Source: Paenibacillus sp. G2S3
GTDB lineage: Bacteria; Bacillota; Bacilli; Paenibacillales; Paenibacillaceae
Length of the DNA: 64,000 bases
Direction: 5' to 3'
Assembly (NCBI RefSeq): GCF_030123105.1
Contig: NZ_CP126095.1
Location: forward strand, 1,612,001 to 1,676,000
The notes under the pieces were generated by a model, which ran no database searches, was not told the DNA's origin, and worked only from the letters and a program-made list of their open reading frames with translations. Position numbers and translations under genes: made by a program. Positions 28,363 to 36,812 of the stretch are shown in pieces; within the stretch, counting starts at the first letter, position 1, and each line of letters begins with the position of its first letter.

Positions 28363-28398
28363 AAAGAGACTCTTCTATATAAATAGAGGAGTCTCTTT
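28363..28398 (-). terminator. Intrinsic terminator of the CoA-disulfide reductase fusion
   Basis: AAAGAGACTC pairs with GAGTCTCTTT, with an inner TCTAT/ATAGA stem, and on the minus strand is followed by T7. It lies 16 bp after the stop codon. Confidence 0.85.
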
Positions 28399-28413
28399 GC
28401 AGTGTTAAGGTAT

Positions 28414-30993
28414 TTAGATAAATAGATTATGACTAGATTGATCGGCTTGACCGAGGTAATATCCTACGCCGCCGATTCCAACACCGTCGATCAGTTCTTC
28501 ACGGGTAATGCCCATAAGATCCATAGACATTTGGCAGGCAACGATCTCGACACCTTGGTCGACAGCCATCTGAATCAATTCTTCCAAAGAAGAAACATTA
28601 TTGTTCTTCATTACAGAGCGGATCATTTTGGAGCCCATGCCCATCATGTTCATATTCGAAAGCGTTAGCTTCCGACTGCCGCGGGGCATCATCGCTCCGA
28701 ACATTTTGCCGATGAAATTTTTGTTCACAGCCACTTTTTCATCCTTGCGGATAATATTGAGACCCCAGAAGGTAAAGAACATCGTCACTTTTTTGCCGCT
28801 GGAGGCTGCTCCGTTGGCAATGATGAAAGAAGCGATCGCTTTATCCAGATCACCGCTGAATACCACCATCGTACTTGCATTATTAGTTTGGACGGGTTGT
28901 GCTCCTGCTGGTTCGGATTCCGCGGTAATGCCTTTGCGCAGATAAGCTTCAATCATGCCAGTAGGCAGCTTCGTTAATTGCAAAAGCGTGTGCTTCGACA
29001 TGCGAGCCCATGCCTTAATATCTTCATAGAATCCCGGATCGGAAGCCGTTACCTTCAAGACTTGCCCGTCCAAGAGCGGGTCCATGCTCATCTTGACTTG
29101 GATCAGCGGCCCAGGGCAGCATAGTCCGCAAGCATCAAGCACGGAATCAGGTGTTAGATTCAATTCTTGTTCGGCAGGGGTGGATATAGATGCGCTGGTG
29201 TTGGCTGCTAAAGCTGTAGTATTGGTATTGGCTGTAGCAGTCCCACTCCCAGTGCTAGTGTCAGTCCCCGCCGGTGCTCCCGTTGCTGCGATTTCTTTAC
29301 GGACTGCTGAAATGCCTGCGTTTGGCGTCAGGCTATCTTTTTTTTTAGGCGAATATTTGCTCAGTTGATACGTCTTATAGCCTCCGGTCAGATTCTTCAC
29401 ACGGAAACCTTTTTGCTGCAAAATCCGAGAAGCCGTGTAGCCTCTAAGTCCAACTTGGCAATACACCCATATTTCTTTATTAGGGTCAAGCTCGGCTAGA
29501 CGACCACGCAGATCATCCACAGGGATGTTAATGGAGCCTTCAATATGACCGTTGGCATGCTCGATTTCCGAACGTACGTCAACTAAAATGGTGTTGTTTT
29601 TGTCCCGACCTTCTAAATCCTTAGGAACGAATACTGTGGTCATACCTTTCAAAATATTCTCAGCGGCAAAGCCAGCCATATTCACCGGATCTTTAGCAGA
29701 AGAGTATGGAGGGGCATAAGAAAGCTCCAACTCAGTTAAATCAGTGACCGTACCTCTAAAGCGAATCACTGTAGCGATATCGTCGATACGTTTATCTACT
29801 CCACTGTAACCCACAGCTTGTGCGCCGAGTACTGTACCTTTTGGATCAAAAATCAGCTTTATAGATATCGGAGTTGCCCCCGGATAATAAGTTGCATGAG
29901 AGCTTGGATGTACGTAAATCACGTGATAAGGTAAGCCCAAACGCTGAAGTGTTTTTTCATTATTACCGGTAGAAGCACCTGTCACACCAAATACTTTAAT
30001 GATAGAAGTTCCTTGGGAGCCTTTGTAAGTCGTACCTAGACCGCTAACATTGTCCGCTGCAATCCGTCCTTGCTTATTGGCAGGGCCTGCTAGTGGAATG
30101 GCGGTTTTAGTTCCGTTTACGAAATCAACCACCTCGACCGCGTCACCAACTGCGTAGATCTGATCCAAATTTGTCTCCATACGCTCGTTGACCAAGATAT
30201 GGCCGCGTGGACCGAACTCTAAACCACTATCCTTCAGGAAAGAGGTATCCGGCGAAACGCCGATAGCCAGCAGAACCATATCACTTTGCAGCACAGTGCC
30301 ACTTGCCAATTGAACCTCTATTTGTTCACCTACTTCTGCAAACCCTTGGACCATATCCGAAAAAATAAGATTAACGCCATGCTCGTCGAGCTCTTTTGCC
30401 AAAATAGAAGACATTTCGGTATCGAATGGAGCTAAGATTTGTGGGCCCGCCTCGATCAAGGATACTTCCAGACCAGCTTCTCTGAGGTTCTCAGCCATCT
30501 CAACACCGATAAATCCACCACCGATCACAACGGCGGAACGAGTGCCTTCGGCTGCGACTTTGGTTTTGACTTTGTCAGTGTCGGGAATGTTGCGCAGCAT
30601 GTGAATTTTGGAACTCTCGATACCAGGTAGATTCGGACGAATCGGTTTAGCACCGGGCGATAAAATAAGCGCATCATAGCTCTCTTCATAGGAGCCGTTT
30701 TCCTTGCTTTGTACGTGCACTTTCTTGTTCACAGGGTCGATAGACACCACTTCGCTTTGGATCCGAACATCGATGTTAAAACGTTTATGCATCGCCTCTG
30801 GTGTCTGAACCAGCAGCTTGGAGCGGTCCTGAATGGACCCACCGATATAATAAGGCAGTCCGCAATTGGCAAAAGAAATGTACGGATCACGCTCAAACAT
30901 GACGATATGAGCCTCTTCATCTAATCTCCGAAGCCTGGCGGCCGCTGATGCGCCTCCTGCAACTCCACCAACAATCAGTACTTTTTTACTCAT
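28414..30993 (-). CDS. CoA-disulfide reductase-rhodanese-TusA-DsrE fusion
   Basis: An 859-residue four-module enzyme. Residues 1-445 are a flavin pyridine-nucleotide disulfide oxidoreductase of CoA-disulfide/persulfide-reductase type: FAD motif GGVAGGASAA, catalytic Cys44 in SFANCGLPYYIGG, and a second dinucleotide site VVIGGGFIGVEMAE. Residues 455-550 are a rhodanese with Cys512 in YCQVGLRG. After a Thr/Ala-rich linker (about 570-610) comes a TusA sulfur carrier with CGLCCPGP (Cys622, 625, 626), and the last ~150 residues are DsrE/DsrF-like with Cys820 in ACQMS. The modules could pass a persulfide along one chain. Start is 6 bp behind arsR with a GGGGAGG site; expression is probably controlled by that ArsR. 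Confidence 0.92.
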   Translation of the reverse strand: MSKKVLIVGGVAGGASAAARLRRLDEEAHIVMFERDPYISFANCGLPYYIGGSIQDRSKLLVQTPEAMHKRFNIDVRIQSEVVSIDPVNKKVHVQSKENGSYEESYDALILSPGAKPIRPNLPGIESSKIHMLRNIPDTDKVKTKVAAEGTRSAVVIGGGFIGVEMAENLREAGLEVSLIEAGPQILAPFDTEMSSILAKELDEHGVNLIFSDMVQGFAEVGEQIEVQLASGTVLQSDMVLLAIGVSPDTSFLKDSGLEFGPRGHILVNERMETNLDQIYAVGDAVEVVDFVNGTKTAIPLAGPANKQGRIAADNVSGLGTTYKGSQGTSIIKVFGVTGASTGNNEKTLQRLGLPYHVIYVHPSSHATYYPGATPISIKLIFDPKGTVLGAQAVGYSGVDKRIDDIATVIRFRGTVTDLTELELSYAPPYSSAKDPVNMAGFAAENILKGMTTVFVPKDLEGRDKNNTILVDVRSEIEHANGHIEGSINIPVDDLRGRLAELDPNKEIWVYCQVGLRGYTASRILQQKGFRVKNLTGGYKTYQLSKYSPKKKDSLTPNAGISAVRKEIAATGAPAGTDTSTGSGTATANTNTTALAANTSASISTPAEQELNLTPDSVLDACGLCCPGPLIQVKMSMDPLLDGQVLKVTASDPGFYEDIKAWARMSKHTLLQLTKLPTGMIEAYLRKGITAESEPAGAQPVQTNNASTMVVFSGDLDKAIASFIIANGAASSGKKVTMFFTFWGLNIIRKDEKVAVNKNFIGKMFGAMMPRGSRKLTLSNMNMMGMGSKMIRSVMKNNNVSSLEELIQMAVDQGVEIVACQMSMDLMGITREELIDGVGIGGVGYYLGQADQSSHNLFI

Positions 30994-30999
30994 GATGAC

Positions 31000-31284
31000 T
31001 TATTCCTCCCCTAAAAATAGCTGAATTAGATGTTTGATTTTCTCGTCTTTAACAGAATAGTTAATTTCCAGTCCATTACGTTCGGTTTCGACAATGCCTA
31101 AGGATCTAAGCTTCTGCAAATGCTGGGATACCGTAGATTGTGGAAGGTCTAGACAGTCCTGCATGAAGCTAACGTTGCAGCTGCCTTTTTCAAGCAGGCC
31201 TTTAATGATGCACAAGCGAACGGGATGAGCGATAGCCTTTAAGGTTTCGGCGGTTTGGTTATAGGCTTTAAAATTTTTGTCCAT
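31000..31284 (-). CDS. ArsR-family regulator (candidate persulfide sensor)
   Basis: A 94-residue winged-helix repressor. The recognition helix region is LPQSTVSQHLQKLRSLGIV (about residues 47-65) and the wing ERNGLEINYSV. It has three cysteines (25, 36, 44) and no classic metal-site motif such as ELCVCDL. Encoded with a CoA-disulfide reductase/rhodanese/TusA/DsrE fusion and opposite three rhodaneses, it is most likely a sulfane-sulfur responsive repressor analogous to BigR/SqrR. That function is inferred from context. A near-perfect palindrome lies in the divergent promoter region. Confidence 0.87.
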   Translation of the reverse strand: MDKNFKAYNQTAETLKAIAHPVRLCIIKGLLEKGSCNVSFMQDCLDLPQSTVSQHLQKLRSLGIVETERNGLEINYSVKDEKIKHLIQLFLGEE

Positions 31285-31315
31285 GGTTATGAACTCCTCG
31301 CTTTACAATATCCTT

Positions 31316-31335
31316 ATATCGTAATATTATGATAT
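31316..31335. promoter_or_regulatory. ArsR operator candidate
   Basis: ATATCGTAATATTATGATAT is a 20-bp near-perfect palindrome (one mismatched pair) between the divergent arsR and first rhodanese genes, with a further half-site AGTGATATTA just downstream. Its position would let one repressor control both transcripts. Confidence 0.6.
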
Positions 31336-31386
31336 AGTGATATTAAAATCAAGTTATTTTTAAAAAAAGAGAAGGAGAGATGCTCG

Positions 31387-31707
31387 ATGTCTTTTAAAAT
31401 TTCAAAGGAAATTACCCCGCAGCAAGTGGCGGAACTTCTAAAGAATGGAGAGGCTCCTGCGCTACTGGATGTACGTGAACCCGCCGAATGGATAGAGGGG
31501 CATGTGATCGGCGCGAAGCATATTCCGCTTGGGCAGCTGTTAATGCGTATAGATGAACTAGATCCTAATGAAGAGATGATTGTGATGTGTCTAAGTGGTG
31601 GTCGAAGTGGACTGGCGTGTGAGCTGCTGAGCGAAAAGGGTTATAACGTTGTCAATATGATGGGTGGATTAAGTGCTTGGACGGATGATTTTTTGGTACG
31701 GGGGTAA
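31387..31707 (+). CDS. Rhodanese-domain protein
   Basis: A 106-residue single-domain sulfurtransferase. It shows the LLDVREPAEWIEGHVIGAKHIP strand-helix start and the active-site loop MCLSGGRSG with Cys68. It probably accepts sulfane sulfur and passes it to thiols. It is first of three tightly packed rhodanese genes. The Shine-Dalgarno AAGGAGAG lies upstream of the ATG. Confidence 0.92.
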   Translation: MSFKISKEITPQQVAELLKNGEAPALLDVREPAEWIEGHVIGAKHIPLGQLLMRIDELDPNEEMIVMCLSGGRSGLACELLSEKGYNVVNMMGGLSAWTDDFLVRG

Positions 31708-31711
31708 TCGC

Positions 31712-32131
31712 ATGAACATGGTGTTTAGGATCCTACTGAGTATATTAATTGCTTTTAGTATTGTAAGGTTCTTACGTTCCGCTTGGCCAGTCCGTTCTCT
31801 CTCCTATGTAGAAGCCCGCGACGTTCGCGAATTAGCAGATCAAACATTGGATATGAAAATGCTCGATGTGAGGGATGCTGTAGATTATGAGAAGGAAAAT
31901 ATCCGTGGCTCGATAAATATATCGATCGGGCGGTTAGCCTATGTCTGGCAGCACTGTCTATCTCCTGACGATTCGGTTCTAATTCTTGCTGATAGTTACT
32001 ATAAAAGAAACAAAGCTGCGAGAATTCTTTATAAGCAGGGCTTTCGAAAGTTATATGCGGTAAATGGTGATTTGTTAGGGAATAAAAGAACGCTCTCCGA
32101 CATTTCGGTGAAAGGTTGTTGTGAAGGATAA
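31712..32131 (+). CDS. Membrane-anchored rhodanese-like protein lacking the catalytic cysteine
   Basis: A 139-residue protein with an N-terminal TM segment (MVFRILLSILIAFSIVRFL) and a rhodanese fold (KMLDVRDAVDYEKENIRGSINI). At the place of the active-site loop it has LADSYYKRNKAARIL, with no cysteine, so ordinary rhodanese catalysis is not expected. A CC pair occurs at the C-terminus (VKGCCEG). The start at 31712 is 4 bp after the previous stop, behind a GGGGG site; its stop overlaps the next ATG. It may be a docking partner for the two active rhodaneses. Confidence 0.85.
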   Translation: MNMVFRILLSILIAFSIVRFLRSAWPVRSLSYVEARDVRELADQTLDMKMLDVRDAVDYEKENIRGSINISIGRLAYVWQHCLSPDDSVLILADSYYKRNKAARILYKQGFRKLYAVNGDLLGNKRTLSDISVKGCCEG

Positions 32132-32493
32132 TGGATTTAAGCTCATGGATGTCCCGTCTTGGATTTGGGAAAAGCGCAAGTGTAAGTGTAAGAACATTGA
32201 AGGTGGCAGAGTTTCGTAGCGAAATGGAGCAATCTAAAAATAAGCTGCTGATCGATGTCCGCGAACCGGATGAATACAAGAGTGGATTTATTCCGGGGGC
32301 GAAAAACATCCCGCTGTCTCAGTTGGAAAAGCGGCTCGGTGAGATCCCTAAGGATCGGGATGTGTTGCTTTACTGCCGCAGCGGTATGCGAAGCAAAAGT
32401 GCAGCGCGGATGCTGAGTAAGCATGGGTATACTCGGCTTGCACATTTGCAGGGCGGGGTAAGTAGCTGGGATGGGAAGTTGGGTCGGCGGTAA
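32131..32493 (+). CDS. Rhodanese-domain protein
   Basis: A 120-residue protein with a short N-terminal extension and a rhodanese domain (residues 20-118): LLIDVREPDEYKSGFIPGAKNIP and the catalytic loop YCRSGMRSKSAARML with Cys82. Its start overlaps the stop of the preceding gene by one base. Last gene of the operon. Confidence 0.92.
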   Translation: MDLSSWMSRLGFGKSASVSVRTLKVAEFRSEMEQSKNKLLIDVREPDEYKSGFIPGAKNIPLSQLEKRLGEIPKDRDVLLYCRSGMRSKSAARMLSKHGYTRLAHLQGGVSSWDGKLGRR

Positions 32494-32643
32494 CTGAACT
32501 GATTTTTCTGAACTAACTATACTTAAATAACTCTAACAGAGCTAATTTAAACTGACCTTACTTTAACGCAACGTACTTAAACCAATTAGCTTTTTGATGG
32601 ATAGTTAAATTTTGCTGGATCTAGCATTAGCTGTAGAGTGTAA

Positions 32644-32728
32644 TTGACAGCATTAGAAGACGAATACTATACTTTTGTGTAATAGGACGAAGCACGTCCC
32701 GTACCCATATTGGGTGCGGGATTTTTTT
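32644..32728 (+). promoter_or_regulatory. Promoter followed directly by an intrinsic terminator
   Basis: TTGACA (32644-32649), an 18-nt spacer and TATACT (32668-32673) make a good sigma-A promoter. About 20 bp after the expected start is a terminator: TCCCGTACCC (32697-32706) with GGGTGCGGGA (32712-32721), then T7. A transcript from here would end after about 50 nt unless it reads through into the gene at 32751. The terminator may also serve the rhodanese operon upstream. Confidence 0.6.
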
Positions 32729-32750
32729 ATGCCAAGAAGGAGGGTGACGT

Positions 32751-33428
32751 ATGGGATTTACGGAGGAGCATCGTAAGTGGGTAGAGGATCATATTAGTAG
32801 AAGAACGGGAGAACGGCGGGGGAGATTGGAGCGTGGCCATGGTCATGGTGAGCGGATGTTTTTGGAGAAGGTATGGTGGCCTATGCTGGGGCATTTCAAT
32901 GATCTTCATCCTGAATATGAAGTGTTGGATTGGCGTAGCAAGCCCTACTTTGTTGATTTTGTGTGGAAGCCTGGTCAGGTTAAGTTTGCGTTTGAAGTAA
33001 AGGGCTATGGCCCACATGTGCAAAATACAGACCGAACGCGCTACAGGCAAGAACTAAATCGAGAGACTTATCTGCAAATCGCGGGTTATCGGGTGGTGGC
33101 GATTCCTTATGATGACCTAGAAGCGAGTCCTGAGCTTACGATTACTTTGCTAAGACCATTGCTTATGCCGTACCTCGCATTGAGGATGGAAGATCAGTGG
33201 GAGTTTAGTCGACTGGAGCGTGATATTTTGCGGATTGCGGTTCGCACGAATGGGTGCATTCGGCCAGTTGATTTGGTGAGGGAGCTTGGAATCCACCCCC
33301 GTACGGCTAAAAAAGGGTTGAGTGCACTTTGCGAAAAAGGAAGGTTTAGTCCTATAATTTCGGAGGAGAGTGGCATAGTTTGTAGATATGAATATATCCA
33401 TTCTTTCAAGGATTTTCAGCTATGGTGA
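32751..33428 (+). CDS. Putative nuclease-fold / winged-helix protein
   Basis: A 225-residue protein of uncertain function. The N-terminal ~140 residues resemble a DUF559/Vsr-like PD-(D/E)XK fold: YEVLDWRSKPYFVDFVW followed by FAFEVKGYG, giving a D...E-x-K pattern, and then a RETYLQIAGYRVVAIPYDDL helix-strand typical of that group. The C-terminal ~70 residues look like a winged helix (NGCIRPVDLVRELGIHPRTAKKGLSALCEKGRF). It is alone between a terminator and a tandem repeat. A GGAGGGTGA Shine-Dalgarno supports the ATG. DNA binding or cleavage is inferred. Confidence 0.7.
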   Translation: MGFTEEHRKWVEDHISRRTGERRGRLERGHGHGERMFLEKVWWPMLGHFNDLHPEYEVLDWRSKPYFVDFVWKPGQVKFAFEVKGYGPHVQNTDRTRYRQELNRETYLQIAGYRVVAIPYDDLEASPELTITLLRPLLMPYLALRMEDQWEFSRLERDILRIAVRTNGCIRPVDLVRELGIHPRTAKKGLSALCEKGRFSPIISEESGIVCRYEYIHSFKDFQLW

Positions 33429-33429
33429 G

Positions 33430-33692
33430 ATAAAAAAATGCCCTAGATACCGCCCAAAAGGCTGGAATTGAGCGAAAGAAAGGCAAAAATGCCTTGGATA
33501 CCGCCCAAAAGGCTGGAATTGAGCGAAAGAAAGGTAAAAATGCCTTGGATATCGTCCAAAAGGCTGGAACTGGACGAAAGAAAGGCAAAAATGCCTTGGA
33601 TATCGCTCAAAAGGCTGAATTTGGACGAAAGAAAGGCAAAAATGCCTTGGATATCGCTCAAAAGGCTGAATTTGGGCGAAAGAAAGGCAAAA
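33430..33692. repeat. 51-bp tandem repeat, five copies
   Basis: Five consecutive copies of a 51-bp unit (period marked by AGGC/AGGT at 33481, 33532, 33583, 33634 and 33685) follow the gene ending at 33428. Each contains GCCTT...AAGGC arms able to form a small hairpin. Since 51 is a multiple of three, frames on both strands stay open, but the differences between units are mostly non-synonymous in every frame I tried, so I read it as non-coding. From 33693 to 33942 there is no gene, only the palindrome at 33870. Confidence 0.88.
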
Positions 33693-33869
33693 ATACCCCA
33701 GATAAGCCCCTTCCAATCTACCTCGCCCCGTTATCATCCGCCTCTCACTTCACCAAGGGAGACGAGCGAAGCACCCCAAAAATCTCTAATTATGACCTGA
33801 TTTTCACTTAGATTGTTAAGGTGTTACTTATTGGTTTAATCTTCTATGATTATGGTGATAGACCAGATT

Positions 33870-33883
33870 TGTGTTTAAACACA
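33870..33883. promoter_or_regulatory. Perfect 14-bp palindrome upstream of GH3
   Basis: TGTGTTTAAACACA is fully symmetrical and lies 60 bp upstream of the GH3 start codon. It is placed like a repressor operator. No adjacent regulator gene is present. Confidence 0.45.
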
Positions 33884-33942
33884 GTCAACTACCTCGACGA
33901 CATATGAAACCGCTATCAACTTGAATCGAAGGAGCGATTTTG

Positions 33943-36774
33943 ATGGAAACAGTGACATCTAAATATCCATTTCAACAGATTGATTTAACCCTAAATGACC
34001 GAGTGCAGGATCTGATCTCCAGATTAACGCTTGATGAAAAAGTAAGTCTGATCCCCCAGTATCAAGCTGCCATAGAGCGTTTGGGTGTTGGAGCCTATAA
34101 GCACGGTACAGAAGCGGCGCACGGAATTTCCTGGCTTGGAAAAGCAACCTCTTTCCCTCAGCCAAGTGGACTAGCTTGTACCTGGAATCCAGAGTTAATG
34201 AAGGAAATCGGTTCGGCTATCGGAGATGAAGCAAGAGCATTCTACAAAAAGAACCCAACGGTGAACGGGCTGACGTTATGGGCACCAACGGTGGATATGG
34301 AGCGTGACCCACGGTGGGGCAGAACGGAAGAAGCCTATGGTGAAGATCCGGAATTAACCGGACAACTCAGTACATCACTTGTGCAAGGAATCCAAGGCGA
34401 TCACCCTGTCTATTTGAAAGCGGTCGCAACGCTTAAACACTTCCTAGGCAATAACAACGAGATCGAACGCGGAAATTGTTCTGCCAGCATCGATCCAAGA
34501 AATATGCGCGAGTATTATCTGGAAGCGTTCAAGCCTGCTTTTCAAGAAGGTGGCGCACAGTCCATGATGACCGCCTATAACTCGGTGAATGGTGTACCGG
34601 TTATTCTTCATCCAGCAGTGATGGATGTTGTCAAAGGTGAATGGGACATGGACGGTTTTATCGTAAGTGATGCCGGTGATTTATTCGGTATTGTGAAGGA
34701 TCATAAGTATTATGAGTCTTTTGCACAGTCGATGGCGGAATCTATCAAAAACGGAATTGATAGCGTAACAGAAGAAACCGAGGAGACGATCAAGGTTCTT
34801 CATGAGGCACTAGATCAAGGTCTGCTGGCAGAGGAAGATTTGGATCGTGCACTAACTAACACCTTTAGAGTTCGTTTCCGTCTGGGAGAGTTTGACCCTG
34901 CTGAAGGAAATCCATATGCAGCAATCGACGATTCCGTGATTCTTAGCAAAAAACATGCCGCACTTTCCTTAGAAGCTGCCAAACAATCCATTGTACTGCT
35001 GAAGAATGAACAAGCCACATTGCCACTCAGCAAGACTAAATTAAACAAAGTGGCGATTATTGGTCCGCTTGGCGATGAAGCTTTCAGAGATTGGTATTCT
35101 GGCACATTACCATATGGAGTGACTCCACTTCAGGGTGTTAGTAAGAAGCTGCCTGGTAAACAAGTTACTTTTGAGAGTGGCGCAGATCAAATTATTCTTA
35201 CCTCAGCCGCAAACGGCCAAGCCATTGGAATTACGGGTGAGGACGGAAGGTTGGCTGTACAGCATGACACGGCAGAGCACGGAGAATTGTTCCAACATAC
35301 GGCATGGGGCTGGACTAGCAATACTCTGAAGGCGACAAGTCGTGCACAATATGTAACTTTAAGCGAAGCGGAGACACTCACAGCATCTTCGGACGAAATC
35401 TACGGCTGGTTTGTAAAAGAGTCTATTAACATCGTGCCTGAAACCGAGGGTACGGTATCTTTACGGACCTGGAATGACAAATTAATCTCCGTTAATTCGG
35501 AGGATGGCACGCTGCAGGTTGCTAATCAGGACGCAAGTGCGGACACTCGTCTTTTCAAAAAGAACATCGTTACAAACGGACTAGAAGCTGCGGTTGAAGC
35601 CGCCAAAGCTGCTGAAGTGGCAGTGGTTTTTGTCGGTAACCATCCACTCCTTAACGGAAAAGAAGAAATCGACAGACCTGATATTGTGCTTCCAGAGGAG
35701 CAGGAGCGTCTGGTCAAAGCAGTCTATGAAGCGAATCCGAATACAGTGGTAGTTATTGTCGGTAGTTACCCGATTTCTTCCACTTGGATTGACGAGAATA
35801 TCCCGGCAGTTTTGTATACTTCTCACAGTGGACAAGAGCTTGGCAATGCGGTGGCAGAAGTGTTGTTCGGAGATTACAGCCCTTCCGGCAAGCTGAATAT
35901 GACTTGGCTCCGTTCTGTGGAGCAGCTGCCTGAGCTGATGGATTATGATATTATCAAAGGCAAAAGAACGTATATGTACTTTGACGGCGAGCCATTGTAT
36001 CCATTTGGTCACGGCCTAAGTTACGCTGAAGTGACTTATAAGGATCTAAGCCTAAGCACCAAAGATCTGCAACAAGAGGATACGCTTAACATTTCCGTTC
36101 AAGTAGATAATACTGGAGTAGTTGATGGGGACGAGGTTGTTCAGCTATATGTGCAGGCTTTGAATTCCCGGGTCAAACGTCCGATTAAACAATTGAAGGG
36201 TTTTGAAAAAGCGAGCATCGCTGCAGGTCAATCGCATACAGTAGAGTTTGCATTACCAGTTACTGAGCTAGCATTCTGGGATGTTACACGCGAGCAATAT
36301 TGCGTCGAAAATGGAGAGTACGCGATTCTGATCGGCCGTTCTTCTGCTGATATTAAATTATCTTCAATAGTAACGGTTAAAGGGGACATCATTCCTTCCC
36401 GTAATTTATATAACAACACCAAAGCAGAGAACTATGATGACTACGAAGGCGTATATCTGGATGAATGCAAAGCAGGCGGAGCTTCCATTCATCCGGTAAA
36501 AGAGGGCGCTTGGATTGCTTTTAATGACGTATTGTTCGATCATGGAGCAGTATCAATTGAAGCTCTGGTATCCTCTGCAAAAGGTGGCAGTATCGAGATT
36601 AGAACTGGAAGCGCGGTTGGGAAACTGGTTGGAACTGTGACCGTTCCTTCTGGTGGAGTTCTGCAACAGTGGAGCACATTGACTGGTGAAGTATCCTTAG
36701 AGTCTGGTACTACCGATGTTTATGTAGTCTTTAACGGTGAGGTGCTTCTAAGCACGTTTCAATTTAATCAATAA
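33943..36774 (+). CDS. Glycoside hydrolase family 3 with inserted beta-trefoil-like domain and C-terminal CBM6-like domain
   Basis: A 943-residue cytoplasmic GH3 enzyme (no signal peptide), probably a beta-glucosidase or beta-xylosidase. The catalytic barrel shows TVDMERDPRWGRTEEAYGED, KHFLGNNNEIERG and the nucleophile Asp243 in FIVSDAGD. Within the second domain, about residues 420-535 form an insertion with repeated strands (QAIGITGEDGRLAVQ, KLISVNSEDGTLQVANQ) resembling a fascin/ricin-type beta-trefoil. The alpha/beta sandwich resumes at EVAVVFVGNHPLLNGKEEIDR. A fibronectin-III-like domain and a C-terminal CBM6-like module (about 810-943, starting AENYDDYEGVYL) follow. ATG at 33943 is used, 8 nt after GGAG; a TTG lies just before it. 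Confidence 0.9.
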   Translation: METVTSKYPFQQIDLTLNDRVQDLISRLTLDEKVSLIPQYQAAIERLGVGAYKHGTEAAHGISWLGKATSFPQPSGLACTWNPELMKEIGSAIGDEARAFYKKNPTVNGLTLWAPTVDMERDPRWGRTEEAYGEDPELTGQLSTSLVQGIQGDHPVYLKAVATLKHFLGNNNEIERGNCSASIDPRNMREYYLEAFKPAFQEGGAQSMMTAYNSVNGVPVILHPAVMDVVKGEWDMDGFIVSDAGDLFGIVKDHKYYESFAQSMAESIKNGIDSVTEETEETIKVLHEALDQGLLAEEDLDRALTNTFRVRFRLGEFDPAEGNPYAAIDDSVILSKKHAALSLEAAKQSIVLLKNEQATLPLSKTKLNKVAIIGPLGDEAFRDWYSGTLPYGVTPLQGVSKKLPGKQVTFESGADQIILTSAANGQAIGITGEDGRLAVQHDTAEHGELFQHTAWGWTSNTLKATSRAQYVTLSEAETLTASSDEIYGWFVKESINIVPETEGTVSLRTWNDKLISVNSEDGTLQVANQDASADTRLFKKNIVTNGLEAAVEAAKAAEVAVVFVGNHPLLNGKEEIDRPDIVLPEEQERLVKAVYEANPNTVVVIVGSYPISSTWIDENIPAVLYTSHSGQELGNAVAEVLFGDYSPSGKLNMTWLRSVEQLPELMDYDIIKGKRTYMYFDGEPLYPFGHGLSYAEVTYKDLSLSTKDLQQEDTLNISVQVDNTGVVDGDEVVQLYVQALNSRVKRPIKQLKGFEKASIAAGQSHTVEFALPVTELAFWDVTREQYCVENGEYAILIGRSSADIKLSSIVTVKGDIIPSRNLYNNTKAENYDDYEGVYLDECKAGGASIHPVKEGAWIAFNDVLFDHGAVSIEALVSSAKGGSIEIRTGSAVGKLVGTVTVPSGGVLQQWSTLTGEVSLESGTTDVYVVFNGEVLLSTFQFNQ

Positions 36775-36812
36775 TAGAGATGACCTTTGATTCTGGGATG
36801 GAGTGTGCAAAT

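Noticed and set aside
33430..33692. CRISPR array
   Set aside because: The 51-bp units are contiguous with no unique spacers, and no cas genes are near.
33406..33811. Frames on both strands over the 51-bp repeat (17-residue repeats)
   Set aside because: Open because the unit is a multiple of three; unit differences are mainly non-synonymous in the frames examined and there is no convincing start signal.
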